A DNA stretch of 64,000 nt. Source: Amia ocellicauda (Eukaryota; Chordata; Actinopteri; Amiiformes; Amiidae). The stretch covers positions 16,259,501-16,323,500 of the forward strand of contig NC_089864.1 of NCBI RefSeq assembly GCF_036373705.1, read 5' to 3'. Below, one piece after another: positions 24,628-35,900 of the stretch. A program made the position numbers and the translations under genes. The notes beneath the pieces are model-generated. The model ran no database searches, was not told where the DNA came from, and worked only from the letters and a program-made list of their open reading frames with translations. The number at the start of each line of letters is the position of its first letter. The first letter of the stretch is position 1.

Positions 24628-24682
24628 CCAATCAGCAATTTGGAGGGAAAGACATTAGAAACTCGTCTAAAACATATAAAAG
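24628..24682 (+). promoter_or_regulatory. CCAAT box and TATA box of peptide gene copy D
   Basis: CCAAT at 24628-24632 and TATAAAAG at 24675-24682. Exon 1 ends at 24842 with the donor GTAATA. Confidence 0.7.
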
Positions 24683-25403
24683 CCGTGGTTAGGGACCAGC
24701 AATTTGGAGTGGAAATCCAGGAGGATATCAGGACCAGAACTTCTCCACCAAAAACCTGGAAGCTTGGCAACCAAGTCCCCAAATCCACACAGTCTGCCAG
24801 CCCTCCCCACTATTGAACGTCTGCATAACTGAAGCTACACAGGTAATACATTTCTGCATACTATTCAAGGATTACATAAATCACAATTACATAAAACCTA
24901 GTAGTGCATGGGCTCTGAATTGTAGGAACAGGTGGAATTTAACTTTTAATTGTATTATTTTACATATTTTGTGCCTCGACATTTTCAATCAACTGAGTTT
25001 GTATTAGGAAGGTATTGTGGTCATTTACCCAGATGATTCAGAGGATGGCCGCTGTGGGTTATATGTATAGGGGTCACTAGAAAGCAGGACTTTATTCAGC
25101 AATTATTACTTCCTCTGATATTGATCCAAGACAAACAAGCCACACTCCATCTAATGGTCTTAGGCCAATAAAACAATTACTAAGGAGAAATGAAAGGCAA
25201 TTTGTCCATTGCAATATTTTGGATGCATCTTAACAGATCAGCATCCATTCACTCAATAGACTAACTACACAGCATTTAAATATATGAAATGATCACACTA
25301 TGATAACAGGCCATGAATCAGCTGCCTTGTTAATTAAACATGCAAACTATTAAAACACAATCCCTCTGCTCCTCAGCAGGACAACACTGAACCCAGAGGC
25401 ACC

Positions 25404-25812
25404 ATGAAGACTATGATCATTCTGTTCGTCATTGCCACGCTCTACAGCAGTAAGTGAAACCTATGACAATTCATCATCAATAACTTTGTATTGGGCCACC
25501 ATAGACTGCTTAACAGTGGAATATTTAACGAAGAAAGCAATGTAGACTTGTCCAAAATGACTACTGGAAATGTGAAGATGACATTTTAAACAGAAATGAT
25601 AAAGAGCTCTTATAACAGGCTGCCCTACAAATATATACAATGTCTGAGAAATACAGAGTAATAAAAGCCGAGTCTGTGGTTTATGTATCTATTTGGTAAC
25701 TCTATGCACAACATCTCCTCATCTGCTTTAAATGCTCTTCTTTTCAGTTTCAGCTGTATGTGCACTGGCCTACCAACCTGTCAGTTTCATGGGAAATCAA
25801 AAAGGGAAGTAA
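25404..25812 (+). CDS. Peptide gene copy D: 36-residue secreted peptide precursor
   Basis: Exon 2 is 25377-25449 with ATG at 25404, exon 3 is 25748-25813 with TAA at 25810-25812, and exon 4 begins at 26584. The protein is identical to copy C, including the Ala-to-Thr change in the signal peptide. It is the last copy of the homogenised type. Its downstream flank holds the Tc1 and DIRS fragments, but the hAT-like element is missing. Function unknown. Confidence 0.7.
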
Positions 25813-26690
25813 GGTAAGTCGAATTCAATATTTACTAAGTATTATTAATTAATAATATTGAATGTAGTTTACTTACACAAGTTCCATGACAGCTCCATCA
25901 GCATCAGACAACTTTAACAGTGGTTCCTACAGCTATATACAAAAAGCCATTACCCACAATTCTCATTTTCACAGCAAGAGGTGTATTGGTAAAAAACCAC
26001 ATGAACTGCATAGCAGGTTTTAAGTTCAGAGTTTGAAATTAGTTATTGTGTAAAGTCAAGAACAATGTAATGCTACAAACATTCTTATTTAGCTCATAGG
26101 AAAATACTTGAATTATTGTTATTGATATCAGATATAGTGCTTGATTTGGGAACAATAACCCATACATTATGTATGGTATTTCAGATTGAAAAGTAATTAT
26201 ACAATGTTACATTTTGTATATATAAAAAGGTCACATTTTGGTACTTGAATAACTGAAGGATAGTACATTTCTACCATACTTGAAAATTGATCCATCTGGG
26301 TTTGTAGTGCAACAGAGAAATGTGCAAAAGCAACAGATCAGTTAGCATAGGATCTTAAAAACATATATAGGTGTTTTTTTTTCACATCCTATCATTAACA
26401 ATCTGGTGATTTTGAAGATACAAAAATTAGCATTTCAGCAACAAGAACAGATCTGCATGGAGTTCAAAAAGTGACAAGCGAGTCTTTTTAAGGAGGAGAG
26501 ACAGAGAGTGGCTGGTGGTTCAGGGACCTAGAGTTTACAATATTATTATTATAACCTATTTGTCTGCCTCTTCCTTTTTCTAGAGTTCATCGGAGGCTGC
26601 TGTAATCAAGACCATTCCCGCCTCGCTCTATTGAAATAAGAAACTGTGTAACAGTCTGTATAGTAGAAAGAGTGATGAGAGCATTAACTA

Positions 26691-26696
26691 AATAAA
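26691..26696 (+). terminator. Poly(A) signal of peptide gene copy D
   Basis: AATAAA in the last exon, which begins at 26584. Confidence 0.65.
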
Positions 26697-27935
26697 ATCC
26701 CTGTCCACAAAGCTGTGTTTCTGCCTCTCATTACCAGTGCCGAGAGCATCCTGTGTCTGTAAGGAAGGGTGCTGGCAATGCTGTGTAACTGTGCACTTGC
26801 ACAACTGGGCTCACACAACATTGTGCAGCCTGTTCAAACACAAACAAGGACTTCCTAATTGCTGTCCAAGCCTTGGAAAAACTCGGGCCAATTTGACGTC
26901 ATATATGTACTTTGTCAAATTCACACTGTTAGAGTGCTGATTACTGTATTTGTCTTTAATTTACAGTAGACACACATTCACATTAGTTGCATATGGCTCC
27001 CATGCTCTGTGGTTCTGTGTTTTGAATGTTGCCTATAAACATTTTGGTTGTTTCAATTGTTCATTTAAAAAGTATGAAAACCACACATTTTCTATCAACA
27101 TAGATTAGGTGACTTGAAACAAGGCTTAAATGAAACTTTCAGACAAATGAATATAAATCCGCCACATTGAATATAAATAGCAGGTTACAAAGCGAGGCAA
27201 TTACATAAACTTTAACAATGTAGGTCAGCTGGTACTTCTGTGAAATCACACAATCCTTCAATGAATTCTGAATTCACATTTGATTGAGCTGTATAAATAC
27301 CAATAGGAGAACATCTCCGAGTCTTCTCTTGCTTCTTCACAGTGCGTTTCAAAATGCTCTTCATTACAATCATGCCAAGCAAGGTTAAAAGCAGGAAGTC
27401 ATCAAATTGTAGCGCTGAACCCATCGAAATCTATCAAATAAATAAGTAACTTATTTAATTAACTTATATAATGTTGAAATTAATAAATGCATAAACAAAT
27501 GTTGAAATATAGACAGAAAACATTATACTGTAACAGTTTATCTCAACTGAAAACCCTTCAGCGCTCAAAGCAAGGAGTCGCATATGGGCACAAATTAGCA
27601 CCATATGTAACGAATTCAAACCAAAATATATTGTAAACGAGAAAAATAAAGTTGAGAAAAAATGTATGTTGAAAACAAAAAGAAAACAATCGAAATCAAC
27701 ATGTATACAATTGTAAACAAAAAGAATTATATCAAAATTAAAACAAAAAACCTGAAAGAAAATAATGTTAAAGCGAGAGCACTGTACCCGCTCAAATTAG
27801 CGCCATAAGTATCGCATTCAAAAAAAAAAATATTGTAAACAAACAAAAACGAGAAAAAATTGATGTTGAGATCAAAAATTAAAAAATCGAATGCGAAATG
27901 TATAGAATTGTAATAAAAAAAAAAGAACACCGAAG

Positions 27936-28906
27936 ACAGTTTGCCAGAGAAACAGGAGAAAACTGCATTGGGACTTGGGTCAAGTGATGATGTTTATACA
28001 AAATTAAAGTGAGAAATCCAGACAGCTGCAGGGTTATCGGTGGTTTTTGCAAATCAAAGAGGGTTATTGTGACACAGGATACAATAAGGCAGATTCTAAA
28101 TGTAATTTATCCACAAGGTGTACAACTCCGATGAGCTCACCATTTACAAGTACTAACACAGTACAGGTCCAAAGATGAAATTGTGTGTTTTAAAGTCAAT
28201 TTCAAGTCCAAATGTCGAAAAGTCAACTTTAAAAGTTGTTTTTTCATTCACATGGCTCCAAGGCTCTTCTGTAGAATCCCCACCAGGACTCTTCCTAGAG
28301 CTGGCCGCCCGGCCAAACTGAGCGATCGGTGGAGAAGGGCCTTAGTCAGGGAGGTGACCAAAAACCCGATGGTCATTCTGACAGAGCTCCAGCGTGTCTC
28401 TGTGGAGAGAGGAGACCTTCCAGAAGAACAACCATCTCTGCAGCACTGCACCAATCAGGCCTGTATGGTAGAATGGCCAGACGGAAGCCACTCCTCAGTA
28501 AAAGGCACCTGGAGTTTGCCAAAAGGCACCTGAAGGACTCTCAGACCATGAGAAACAAAGATTGAACTCTTTGATTGAATACTTTCCGGATGCACTGTAC
28601 ATGGACACAGCCTTGGCCCCCCTCAGGACAAAGGGGATAAGGATCCTGAACTACCTGGACGACTGGCTGGTGTGCGCAGACTCAGTTCATTGAGAGAAAA
28701 GCTCCCTCGAACCCACACAGACGGTGGGCTTCTTGGGAATGAAGCTGGACTCTCAAAAAATGCTTGCCTACCTGTCCAGAGACAGAATCGAGTCATTGGA
28801 GAAATGCCTGGCGTCATTCAGAAGGGCATCGACTCTCCGACTGGTGAATTTTCACAATCTGTTGGGGCTGATGGTGGCCGCCTCGAATATTCTTCCCTTG
28901 GAAGAT
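27936..28906 (+). mobile_element. Unit 4 composite: integrase-type, Tc1 and DIRS fragments
   Basis: Tc1 part about 28246-28564 and DIRS part about 28586-28906. The order and breakpoints match the other units. Confidence 0.7.
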
Positions 28907-29637
28907 ACATAGATGTATTTTGAATCCAGAATGATATCAAAAAGGACAAAAGACCAATCAATACATACAATAATCTGAACTGTTTTCTATGGGTGCGTTC
29001 ACAAGTCGCAGACTTTCAGAATTCTGGCCAGAATCTGCAGATTCAGAAGATTCTCAGAAAGCCATGGGCTAAAGTGCTCAAAGTTTGCACATTATAACAG
29101 AATATGAACAGCCTATATCACATAGTCAACAAACTTGCAAGGTTAGTACAGAGCTCCGAACTAACCACGGGATCATCCCCAGTTAGAGCTGTTTTCAGTT
29201 CGTTTGCAATTGACACTAAAAGTGCAATACATCATTTAGCATATCAACGGTTTATGAATTATCAAACTGGTGGGCACCAGCTTCACATTGGACGGGCATT
29301 GCCCCCCAGTGCCCCTGCGTAGCAACGGCCCTGAAAACAACATTTAATTTATAAATCATGTATTTATTTTTTACAATCTAGGATGTGAGACTCATATATT
29401 GTTGACTGTAAATCTCCTATGTACTTGTGTAAATTGGAATTAGTAAATTGCATTATGCCTTGAACTGTACTGTATTACTGCACTCTGTATTGCTCTTGTA
29501 TTTTGTAAGTCGCCCTGGACAAGGGTGTCTGCTAATAAATACATAAGTCATACAGTAAGTCTAATATTAACAATATTCTGACAATATTCTACATAGAATA
29601 TGCAAAGAAAATAAATGAATACCAAAAACAGCAATAC

Positions 29638-29638
29638 A

Positions 29639-29690
<52 letters not shown>
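29638..29690 (+). repeat. (AAT)n microsatellite, unit 4, about 17 triplets, interrupted start
   Basis: Begins with CAATACAAATAAT instead of the pure AAT run seen in units 1-3, so this tract has a different mutational history. Confidence 0.9.
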
Positions 29691-29691
<1 letters not shown>

Positions 29692-29789
29692 ATGTTATAT
29701 TACTTATCATTATTTTCTGTTATATTATTAGTTTGTTTAGTGTGAAGAGTGCACATTAGGATATTTAAATTGTATGACACCCGAACCAA

Positions 29790-29844
29790 CCAATCAGCAA
29801 CTTGGAGAGAAAGACATTAGAAACTCGTCTAAAACATAAAAAAG
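29790..29844 (+). promoter_or_regulatory. Promoter of diverged copy E with weakened TATA box
   Basis: CCAAT is kept at 29790-29794, but the TATA box reads TAAAAAAG (29837-29844), a single T-to-A change from TATAAAAG. This should weaken TBP binding. The two 13-mers flanking the TATA box are also altered (CAGCAACTTGGAG and CAGCAATTTTGAG). Exon 1 ends at 30013 with the donor GTAGTA. Confidence 0.6.
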
Positions 29845-30575
29845 CCATGGTAAGGGACCAGCAATTTTGAGTGGAAATCCAGGAGGATATCAGGACCAGA
29901 ACTTCTCCACCAAAAACTTGGAAGCTTGGCAACCAAGTTTTCAAGTCCACGCAGTCTGCCAGCCCTCCCCACTATTGAACGTCTGCATAACTGAAGCTCG
30001 ATAAGCCACACAGGTAGTACATTTCTGCATACTATTCAAGGATTAGTTCAATCACAATTACATAAAACCTAGCTGTGCATGGGCTCTGAATTGTAGGAGC
30101 AGGTGGCATTTAACTTCTAATTGTATTATTTTACATATTTTGTGCCTCGACATTTTCAATCAACTGAGTTCGTATTAGTAAGGTATTGTGGTCATTTACC
30201 CAGTTGATTTCAGAGGATGGCCGCTGTGGGTTATATGTATAGGGGTCACTAGAAAGCAGGACTTTATTCAGCAATTATTACTTCCTCTGATATTGATCCA
30301 AGACAAACAAGCCACACTCCATCTAAACGTCTTAGGCCAATAAAACAATTACTAAGGAGAAATGAAAGGCAATTTGTCCATTGCAACATTTTGGCTGCAT
30401 CTTAACAGATCAGCATCCATTCACTCAATAGACTAACTACACAGCATTTAAATATATGAAATGATCACACTATGATAACAGGCCATGCCTCAGCTGCTTT
30501 GTTAAAGAAATATGCAAACTATTAAAACACAATCCCTCTGCTCCTCAGCAGGACAACACTGAACCCAGAGGCACC

Positions 30576-31045
30576 ATGAAGACTATGATCATACTGTTCA
30601 TCATTGGCGCACTCTACAGCAGTAAGTGAAACCTATGACAATTCATCATCAATAACGGTGTATTGTGTCACAATAGACTGATTAACAGTGGAATATTTAA
30701 CTAAGAAAGCAATGTAGACTTGTGCAAAATGACTACTGGAAATGTGAAGATGACATTCTAAACAGAAATGATAAAGAGCTCTTTTAACAGGCAGCCCTAC
30801 AAATATATACAATGTCTGAAAAATACAGAGTAATAAAAGCTGAGTCTGTGGTTTATGTATCTATTTGGAAACTCTATACACACCATCTCTCCAGCATTAA
30901 GAAAGTCACCCGTTGTGTCTGTGTCAGTCTAGTGCTGTATTGATCCCACCCTCATCTGCTTTAAATGCTCTTCTTTTCAGTTTCAGCTGTAGGTGCACTA
31001 GCATACCAACCTGTGAATTACATAGGAAGTCAAAAAGGGAAGTAA
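30576..31045 (+). CDS. Peptide gene copy E (diverged): 36-residue secreted peptide precursor
   Basis: Exon 2 is 30549-30621 with ATG at 30576, exon 3 is 30981-31046 with TAA at 31043-31045, and exon 4 starts at 31789 with AATAAA at 31896-31901. The intron between exons 2 and 3 is about 61 bp longer than in copies B-D. The product begins MKTMIILFIIGALYS and ends YQPVNYIGSQKGK. Against copy B I count seven replacement and five synonymous changes over 36 codons. Most replacements are conservative (V/I, F/Y, M/I, S/N), which suggests weak protein-level constraint. The Cys in the signal tail of copies A-D is Gly here. Gly-Lys at the C-terminus, both tandem donors and the stop are kept. It is the copy nearest kcnc2. 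Confidence 0.7.
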
Positions 31046-32145
31046 GGTAAGTCGAATTAAAAGTTATTAAGACTAAGTATTATTATTTAATAATATTGAA
31101 TGTAGTTTACTTACACGAGTTCCATGACAGCTCTATCTGAGTCAGACAACCACCCTTACCCACAATTCTCATTTTCACAGCAAGAGGTGTATTGGTGAAA
31201 AACACCATGAACTGCATAGCAGGTTTTAAGTTCAGAGTTTGAAATTAGTTATTGTGTAAAGTCAAGAACAATGTAATGCTGCAAACATTCTTATTTAGCT
31301 CATAGGAAAATACTTGAATTATTGTTATTGATATCAGATATAGTGCTTGATTTGGGAACAATAACCCATACATTATGTATGGTATTTCAGATTGAAAAGT
31401 AATTATACAATGTTACATTTTGTATATATAAAAAGGTCACATTGTGGTACTTGAATAACTGAAGGATAGTACATTTCTACCATATTTGAAAATTGTTCCA
31501 TCTGGGTTTGTAGTGTAGGAGAGAAATGTGCAAAAGCAACAGATCAGTTAGCATAGGATCTTTAAAACATATACAGGTGTTTTTTCATTACATCATATCA
31601 TTAACAAACTGGTGATTTTGAAGATACAAACATCAGCATTTCAGCAACAAGAGCAAATCTGCATGGAGTTCAAAAAGTGACAAGCGAGTCTTTTTAAGGA
31701 GGAGAGACAGAGAGTGGCTGGTGGTTCAGGGACCTAGAGTTACAATATTATTATTATAACCTATTTGTCTGTGTCTACCTTTTTCTAGAGTTCATCGGAG
31801 GCTGCTGTAATCAAGACAATTCCAAACTTGCTCTATTGAAATAAGAAACTGTGTAACATCCTGTATAGTAGAAAGAGTGACGAGACTGTTAACTAAATAA
31901 AATCCCTGTCCAAAAACTGTGTTTCTGCCTCTCATTACCAGTGCTGAGAGCATCCTGTGTCTGTAAGGAAGGGTGCTGGCAATGCTGTGTAACTGTGCAC
32001 TTGCACAACTGGGCTCACACAACATTGTGCAGCCTGTTCAAACACAAACAAGGACTTCCTAATTGCTGTCCAAGCCTTGGAAAAACTCGGGCCAATTTGA
32101 CGTCAATTTGTCAAGGTCAGTTAGAGTACTGATTAATGTATTCCC
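30994..32145 (+). repeat. Terminal diverged array copy next to kcnc2
   Basis: This segment holds exons 3 and 4 of copy E and the conserved downstream block. It follows the other units with several percent divergence and lacks a short insertion present in the others near 155-190. Similarity to the array units fades at about 32145, roughly 130 bp before the splice donor of kcnc2 exon 1. It is probably the founder or the least converted copy. Confidence 0.8.
31896..31901 (+). terminator. Poly(A) signal of peptide gene copy E
   Basis: AATAAA in the last exon. The GT-rich downstream element is kept. Confidence 0.65.
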
Positions 32146-32273
32146 TGACTTTAAGAATTTAAATCATGAAATTAAATAAAAACAAATTCTCTGAAACCAC
32201 TCTTCAGTGGTTAAACCGCAAAGTGCTTTAACTTTTTATGCTGCAGTTGCTGTGTATCTCGCCAGTGTCTTAC

Positions 32274-32840
32274 CCTTGCAGTTCTGGAAGAATAGGGATC
32301 TTCAAATAGAGCCCAGATCACCGGTTGCCACTTTTTCCAGCGGCTGACATTGCCTTCGGGGGACAGCACGTCCTCAATGCCCAGCCTCTTACTCAATTCA
32401 TCTTCCTCCCCGTCTCCAGGCCCCGGCTCTCCGCTGATCTCAAATATATCGAGCGCCTCCTCGGCATCCCGGTGCTGCCGGTAGGTCATCCAGCAGCAGG
32501 GCTCCACATCGGTCTCATCAATCCCCCAGAAAGCCAACTCTTCCTCGAAGAGCGGACCGCACACATCCGCCGGGCAGTGAAGTTTCCCGGTCCTGTAGTA
32601 GTTGAGCACATAAGCAAACACCCCCGGGTGGCGGTCGAAAAAGTACTCGTTGTTCTTCGGGTTGTACTCGATGTAGCCCGAGACTTGTTGCTGCGAGTCC
32701 ACGCCGGACTCTGTGTCGGACTCGGAGGCGAGCAGAGCCAGCCGTGTCCCCGGCAAGGTTTTCAGGGTGTTGCGGTAGGTTTCGTGCCTGGTCCCCCCCA
32801 CGTTGAGGATTATCCTCTCGTTGTCGTCGAGCTTGCCCAT
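32274..32840 (-). CDS. kcnc2: kcnc2 coding exon 1 (Kv3-family channel, T1 domain)
   Basis: This exon encodes the first 189 residues of a Shaw-type (Kv3) voltage-gated potassium channel subunit, which forms fast-spiking delayed-rectifier tetramers in neuronal membranes. The start [20 protein letters not shown] is followed by the T1 tetramerisation domain with [20 protein letters not shown], and by the zinc site HX5CX20CC ([10 protein letters not shown] to EPCC). The segment KRLGIED and the start favour KCNC2 over KCNC1, 3 and 4. The exon ends [14 protein letters not shown] at 32274, followed by the donor GTAAGA in phase 0, where Kv3 genes split just before S1. The ATG has G at -3 and +4. The S1-S6 and pore exons should lie to the left but are not in the window. 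The peptide array occupies the expected intron 1. Confidence 0.9.
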
Positions 32841-32986
32841 CGCTCCGGATCAGACATGACTCGATGAAAAATGGGAGATCGAAGCTTTTTCTTTCTTTCA
32901 AAAAGTAGCAACTCGCAGTTCCTCCTGGTTCATTAATATTAGCAGATGCATTGCCCTTTTAATTCCCCAGAGGAGAGTCTGTATGG

Positions 32987-32995
32987 TTTTATATA
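32987..32995 (-). promoter_or_regulatory. Possible TATA element upstream of kcnc2
   Basis: TATATAAAA on the minus strand about 150 bp before the kcnc2 ATG. Position fits a core promoter with a short leader, but Kv3 promoters are often TATA-less, so this may be coincidence. Confidence 0.25.
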
Positions 32996-32999
32996 ACGT

Positions 33000-35900
33000 T
33001 CACAGGCTTTGTTTTAATCTTATTGCTTGGTTGTAGGTAATGGAAAGGGAAAAGCCGCCTGCTGCATGTCAGACTTCCCCTGGTCTCTCCCTGTGCAAAT
33101 GATCCCAACCAGCAGCTCTTGGCAAACGTGCTGTTGCTGTGTTGCCTGTATCAGTCCCTTCCCTTTCTTCTCACATCCAGGCAGGTGAAGTCATACGGAA
33201 GGACAGCTATACTCACTATTGATCAGTCACCCTTGGCTTTTTCTTTTACCCCTGGGTCTGTATCAGCATCTGCACTTCCACTGATCTCATTCTTGCTTCT
33301 TGCAACTCAGATTGTTCTGTTTGTTATTGATTGTTTTTCCCGACATGAGATGATGGGCACACCCTGTCAAATGTGTTCTTCACCTATCGCTTCTTCCAAA
33401 ATACTGTGTGAAATGAGAGACAGGCAGTTTTCTTCCTCTGTGTTCAAGCTATCTTGCTCACAGGGTCGCAGACATGGTTTATAGAACGCACAGAGTCATT
33501 TGCAAAGATAGTAATATCCAAGCTCTACCCGATGACGAAACTTCAATCAGCTCTGCTGTCTTGTTATTCAGATGGCATAGGTTTTTTTTGTTTAAGCGTT
33601 GTAGCCCAGAGGAAAACTGATAAGCAAAAGCTGTTAAGACAACGTGGTGGATATAGTGTATATAGATGAACAGAAATAGTTTTGGTTTCCAAGGTTTAGT
33701 GGGCGTTTTATCCACGCTGTTTTAATGCGTATACTTTCCTACTGCGTTGCGATTAGACAACGGTATTTATTTATTGAGGATGTGATGTACCAAACCGTCA
33801 AAGATCTGGATATGTGTCTGTTTATGTTCAACTCTTTCTTGTATTAAGACAATGTCTTCGAAAGTGTTGCAGATGTTCTTCCAAAAAACAAAACAAGAAG
33901 GGGTTTAGCTCCAGGGACCTGGGACGAGGGAGCTGTCCTTTCAGCACTCCCCTGCCCCACGCTGACACCGAATTCATTCAGCGCAAGTAGGTATTTAAGC
34001 TTTTTCAAAGTGAGAGTCTCTGACATACTTTGTTCTGGATATGTTTTATGCATGTTTAATACAACATAATTAAGACATAACAGCACATTTAATGGTCTTA
34101 CAGGCTAGCTTTCATTTTGCACATGGTTGATTGCAACACTCTCAATATGGTGTATAAAACTAAACCATCAGGGAGGTTTACCTTACATTCCCAGACTCTG
34201 TCTTGCTATGGCAATACCTAATTCAGTGATTTTCTCCTGGGTATATTTGATAACTGAAGCTTCTAATAGACCTGAGCAGAAATTGAATGTCCCCATGCTT
34301 TATGCCTCTCTGGGGTTGACATATTTTCTAGTCTCCAGGGCTCCCTAATAATCACAGCCTGGAGAATGCTACAGGTGATGTCACCTCATGAGCCTTCCCT
34401 TTGTTTTCTGTTTCCACAGCTCTCACAGGTCTGGAGAGCAGAACAAAGCAATGATTGCATGATTTCTTTTCCTGTACAACTTGGTTATTTAATACTCAAA
34501 TTATTTCACACAACATCTCTTAAAAGGAAGGTGCTCTCTTGCACAGAATATATTAATTTATTAAAATCGGAGAATGAGTGCTAGGAATCCAGGAATATGA
34601 CATTGTTTAACTTTATAAGGAGGATGTCTGGCAGGGGCAATAGTTTGGATTTGTTGCTCTTTGGTCTACGCTTTATTATACTTGAAGGACTTACTTTGAA
34701 AATCACTTTCTCAATATAAATGATGTATTATGCTCTCTATGAGGACTAGCTATATTTACTGGTGACCCAGTGATTAGATGGTCTTTCACAAATATATTAA
34801 TTTCTGCAGCATTATCACCTCTATTTCCCTCTGATTAATTCACTAGTTACTGCCTTTTAAATTCTGGTCAAATTCATTTGGTTTACACAGATAAGTATAA
34901 TAAGTAAAGAAGTGAAGTCAGTGCTTGACATTTAAGTTTTTGAATGACAGTTGCACCATCAGTTTGATGAAAGTGTGAAGAGCTTTAAGTGGATCTTGTC
35001 TTCTCCCAGTGCAAATGCAAAACATAATTTTGATTCCTTCCTAATTCTGTCCTGGACTGTTGCACAATTGCACAACCTTAGTTTTGTCTAGACTCTACTG
35101 CTTCCCTGTTTCCCAGAGGACTCGTGTAAAATCTTGCTGACATTTAAAGCTTTGCATGGCCAGGCATTTATAATTCACTGAGCTTTTGCAGTCTTCCATC
35201 CTACCAAGTGTTCCGAGTTTGACCTTCCCCTCGTCTCTTCTCTCCACACACCTTCTTTAAAGCCTGACCCTTCAGCCATTTCAAACCACAGGCTTATCTC
35301 TAAAGGATATAACTTGGGAAAAAAATCAACACTTTAAGACAAAGCTGAATGTAGATTTATTGATAATAGTTTAACTGAAAGGGTCCTCTAAACTGTACTA
35401 ATTAGACTTAAAAATTTCCATGGTGACTGCAAAAGTTCAATTCAATTTAGTTTCAGGATGTGGCTAAATCTGATCTTTAGCTGTAAGTGTCATTGTATAC
35501 ATTCATCTCAATGACAAAGGCTGATAATCATGTACAATCTGTTCAAAAAAGTATAACCCACTTTGCTCTTTGCTCATTGTTGTTTACAGAATGTGCTTAT
35601 TTCCCGAAGAGTTATGAACACACGGTTATGCTCCCAGTTAAGACTGAAAGAGGTTGCACATTTCCCTGCAGCCTAACATGTCATTTCCACTCTGCAACAG
35701 TGCTCTCTTAACCAGCTTAGAGCGCACAGGCTGCCACAGCTTCTCACAGCATGAGGTCTGCTGCAATCTGCCTCCCCCCAGCAGCCAGATCTGGAACAAC
35801 ACTTTAAAACAGCCTGACAACCACAGTTACACTTTAAAACTACACAAAGACATACATGCATTTAAATCTACATTTCAAACATTGTGCACACTGGAGGTCC

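Larger units (their letters stand above)
17168..25761 (+). repeat. Tandem array unit 3 (8594 bp)
   Basis: Third near-identical unit. It shares private variants with unit 2 against unit 1, for example GCAC for CTCC near 19857 in the Tc1 fragment. Units 2 and 3 therefore look more closely related to each other than to unit 1. It has the longest (AAT)n tract, about 23 triplets. Confidence 0.95.
25762..30993 (+). repeat. Tandem array unit 4, short (5232 bp)
   Basis: This unit matches units 1-3 closely up to 29757. It then jumps directly to sequence corresponding to 7413 of unit 1, so 3419 bp equivalent to 3994-7412 are missing, including the whole hAT-like element. From 29758 onward the sequence is the diverged type that continues into the terminal gene copy. 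The join shows at most a 1-base overlap and no long homology. It marks the edge of the homogenised part of the array. Confidence 0.9.

Noticed and set aside
27727-27930. 67-codon Phe-rich frame present only in unit 4
   Set aside because: Arises from A-run length change in the AT-rich Harbinger-like remnant; no coding character.
1-32145. Array as a CRISPR or satellite-like structure
   Set aside because: Units are 8.6 kb with a spliced gene each; there are no short direct repeats with spacers.
1-32145. Array as a pure assembly artefact
   Set aside because: Units differ in microsatellite length, scattered SNPs and a 3.4-kb structural change. Copy number itself may still be wrong and needs raw reads.
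32325-32867. 180-codon plus-strand frame
   Set aside because: Antisense to kcnc2 exon 1; its length follows from the GC-rich coding strand.
32518-32901. 127-codon minus-strand frame
   Set aside because: Wrong-frame shadow of kcnc2 exon 1; no family motif.
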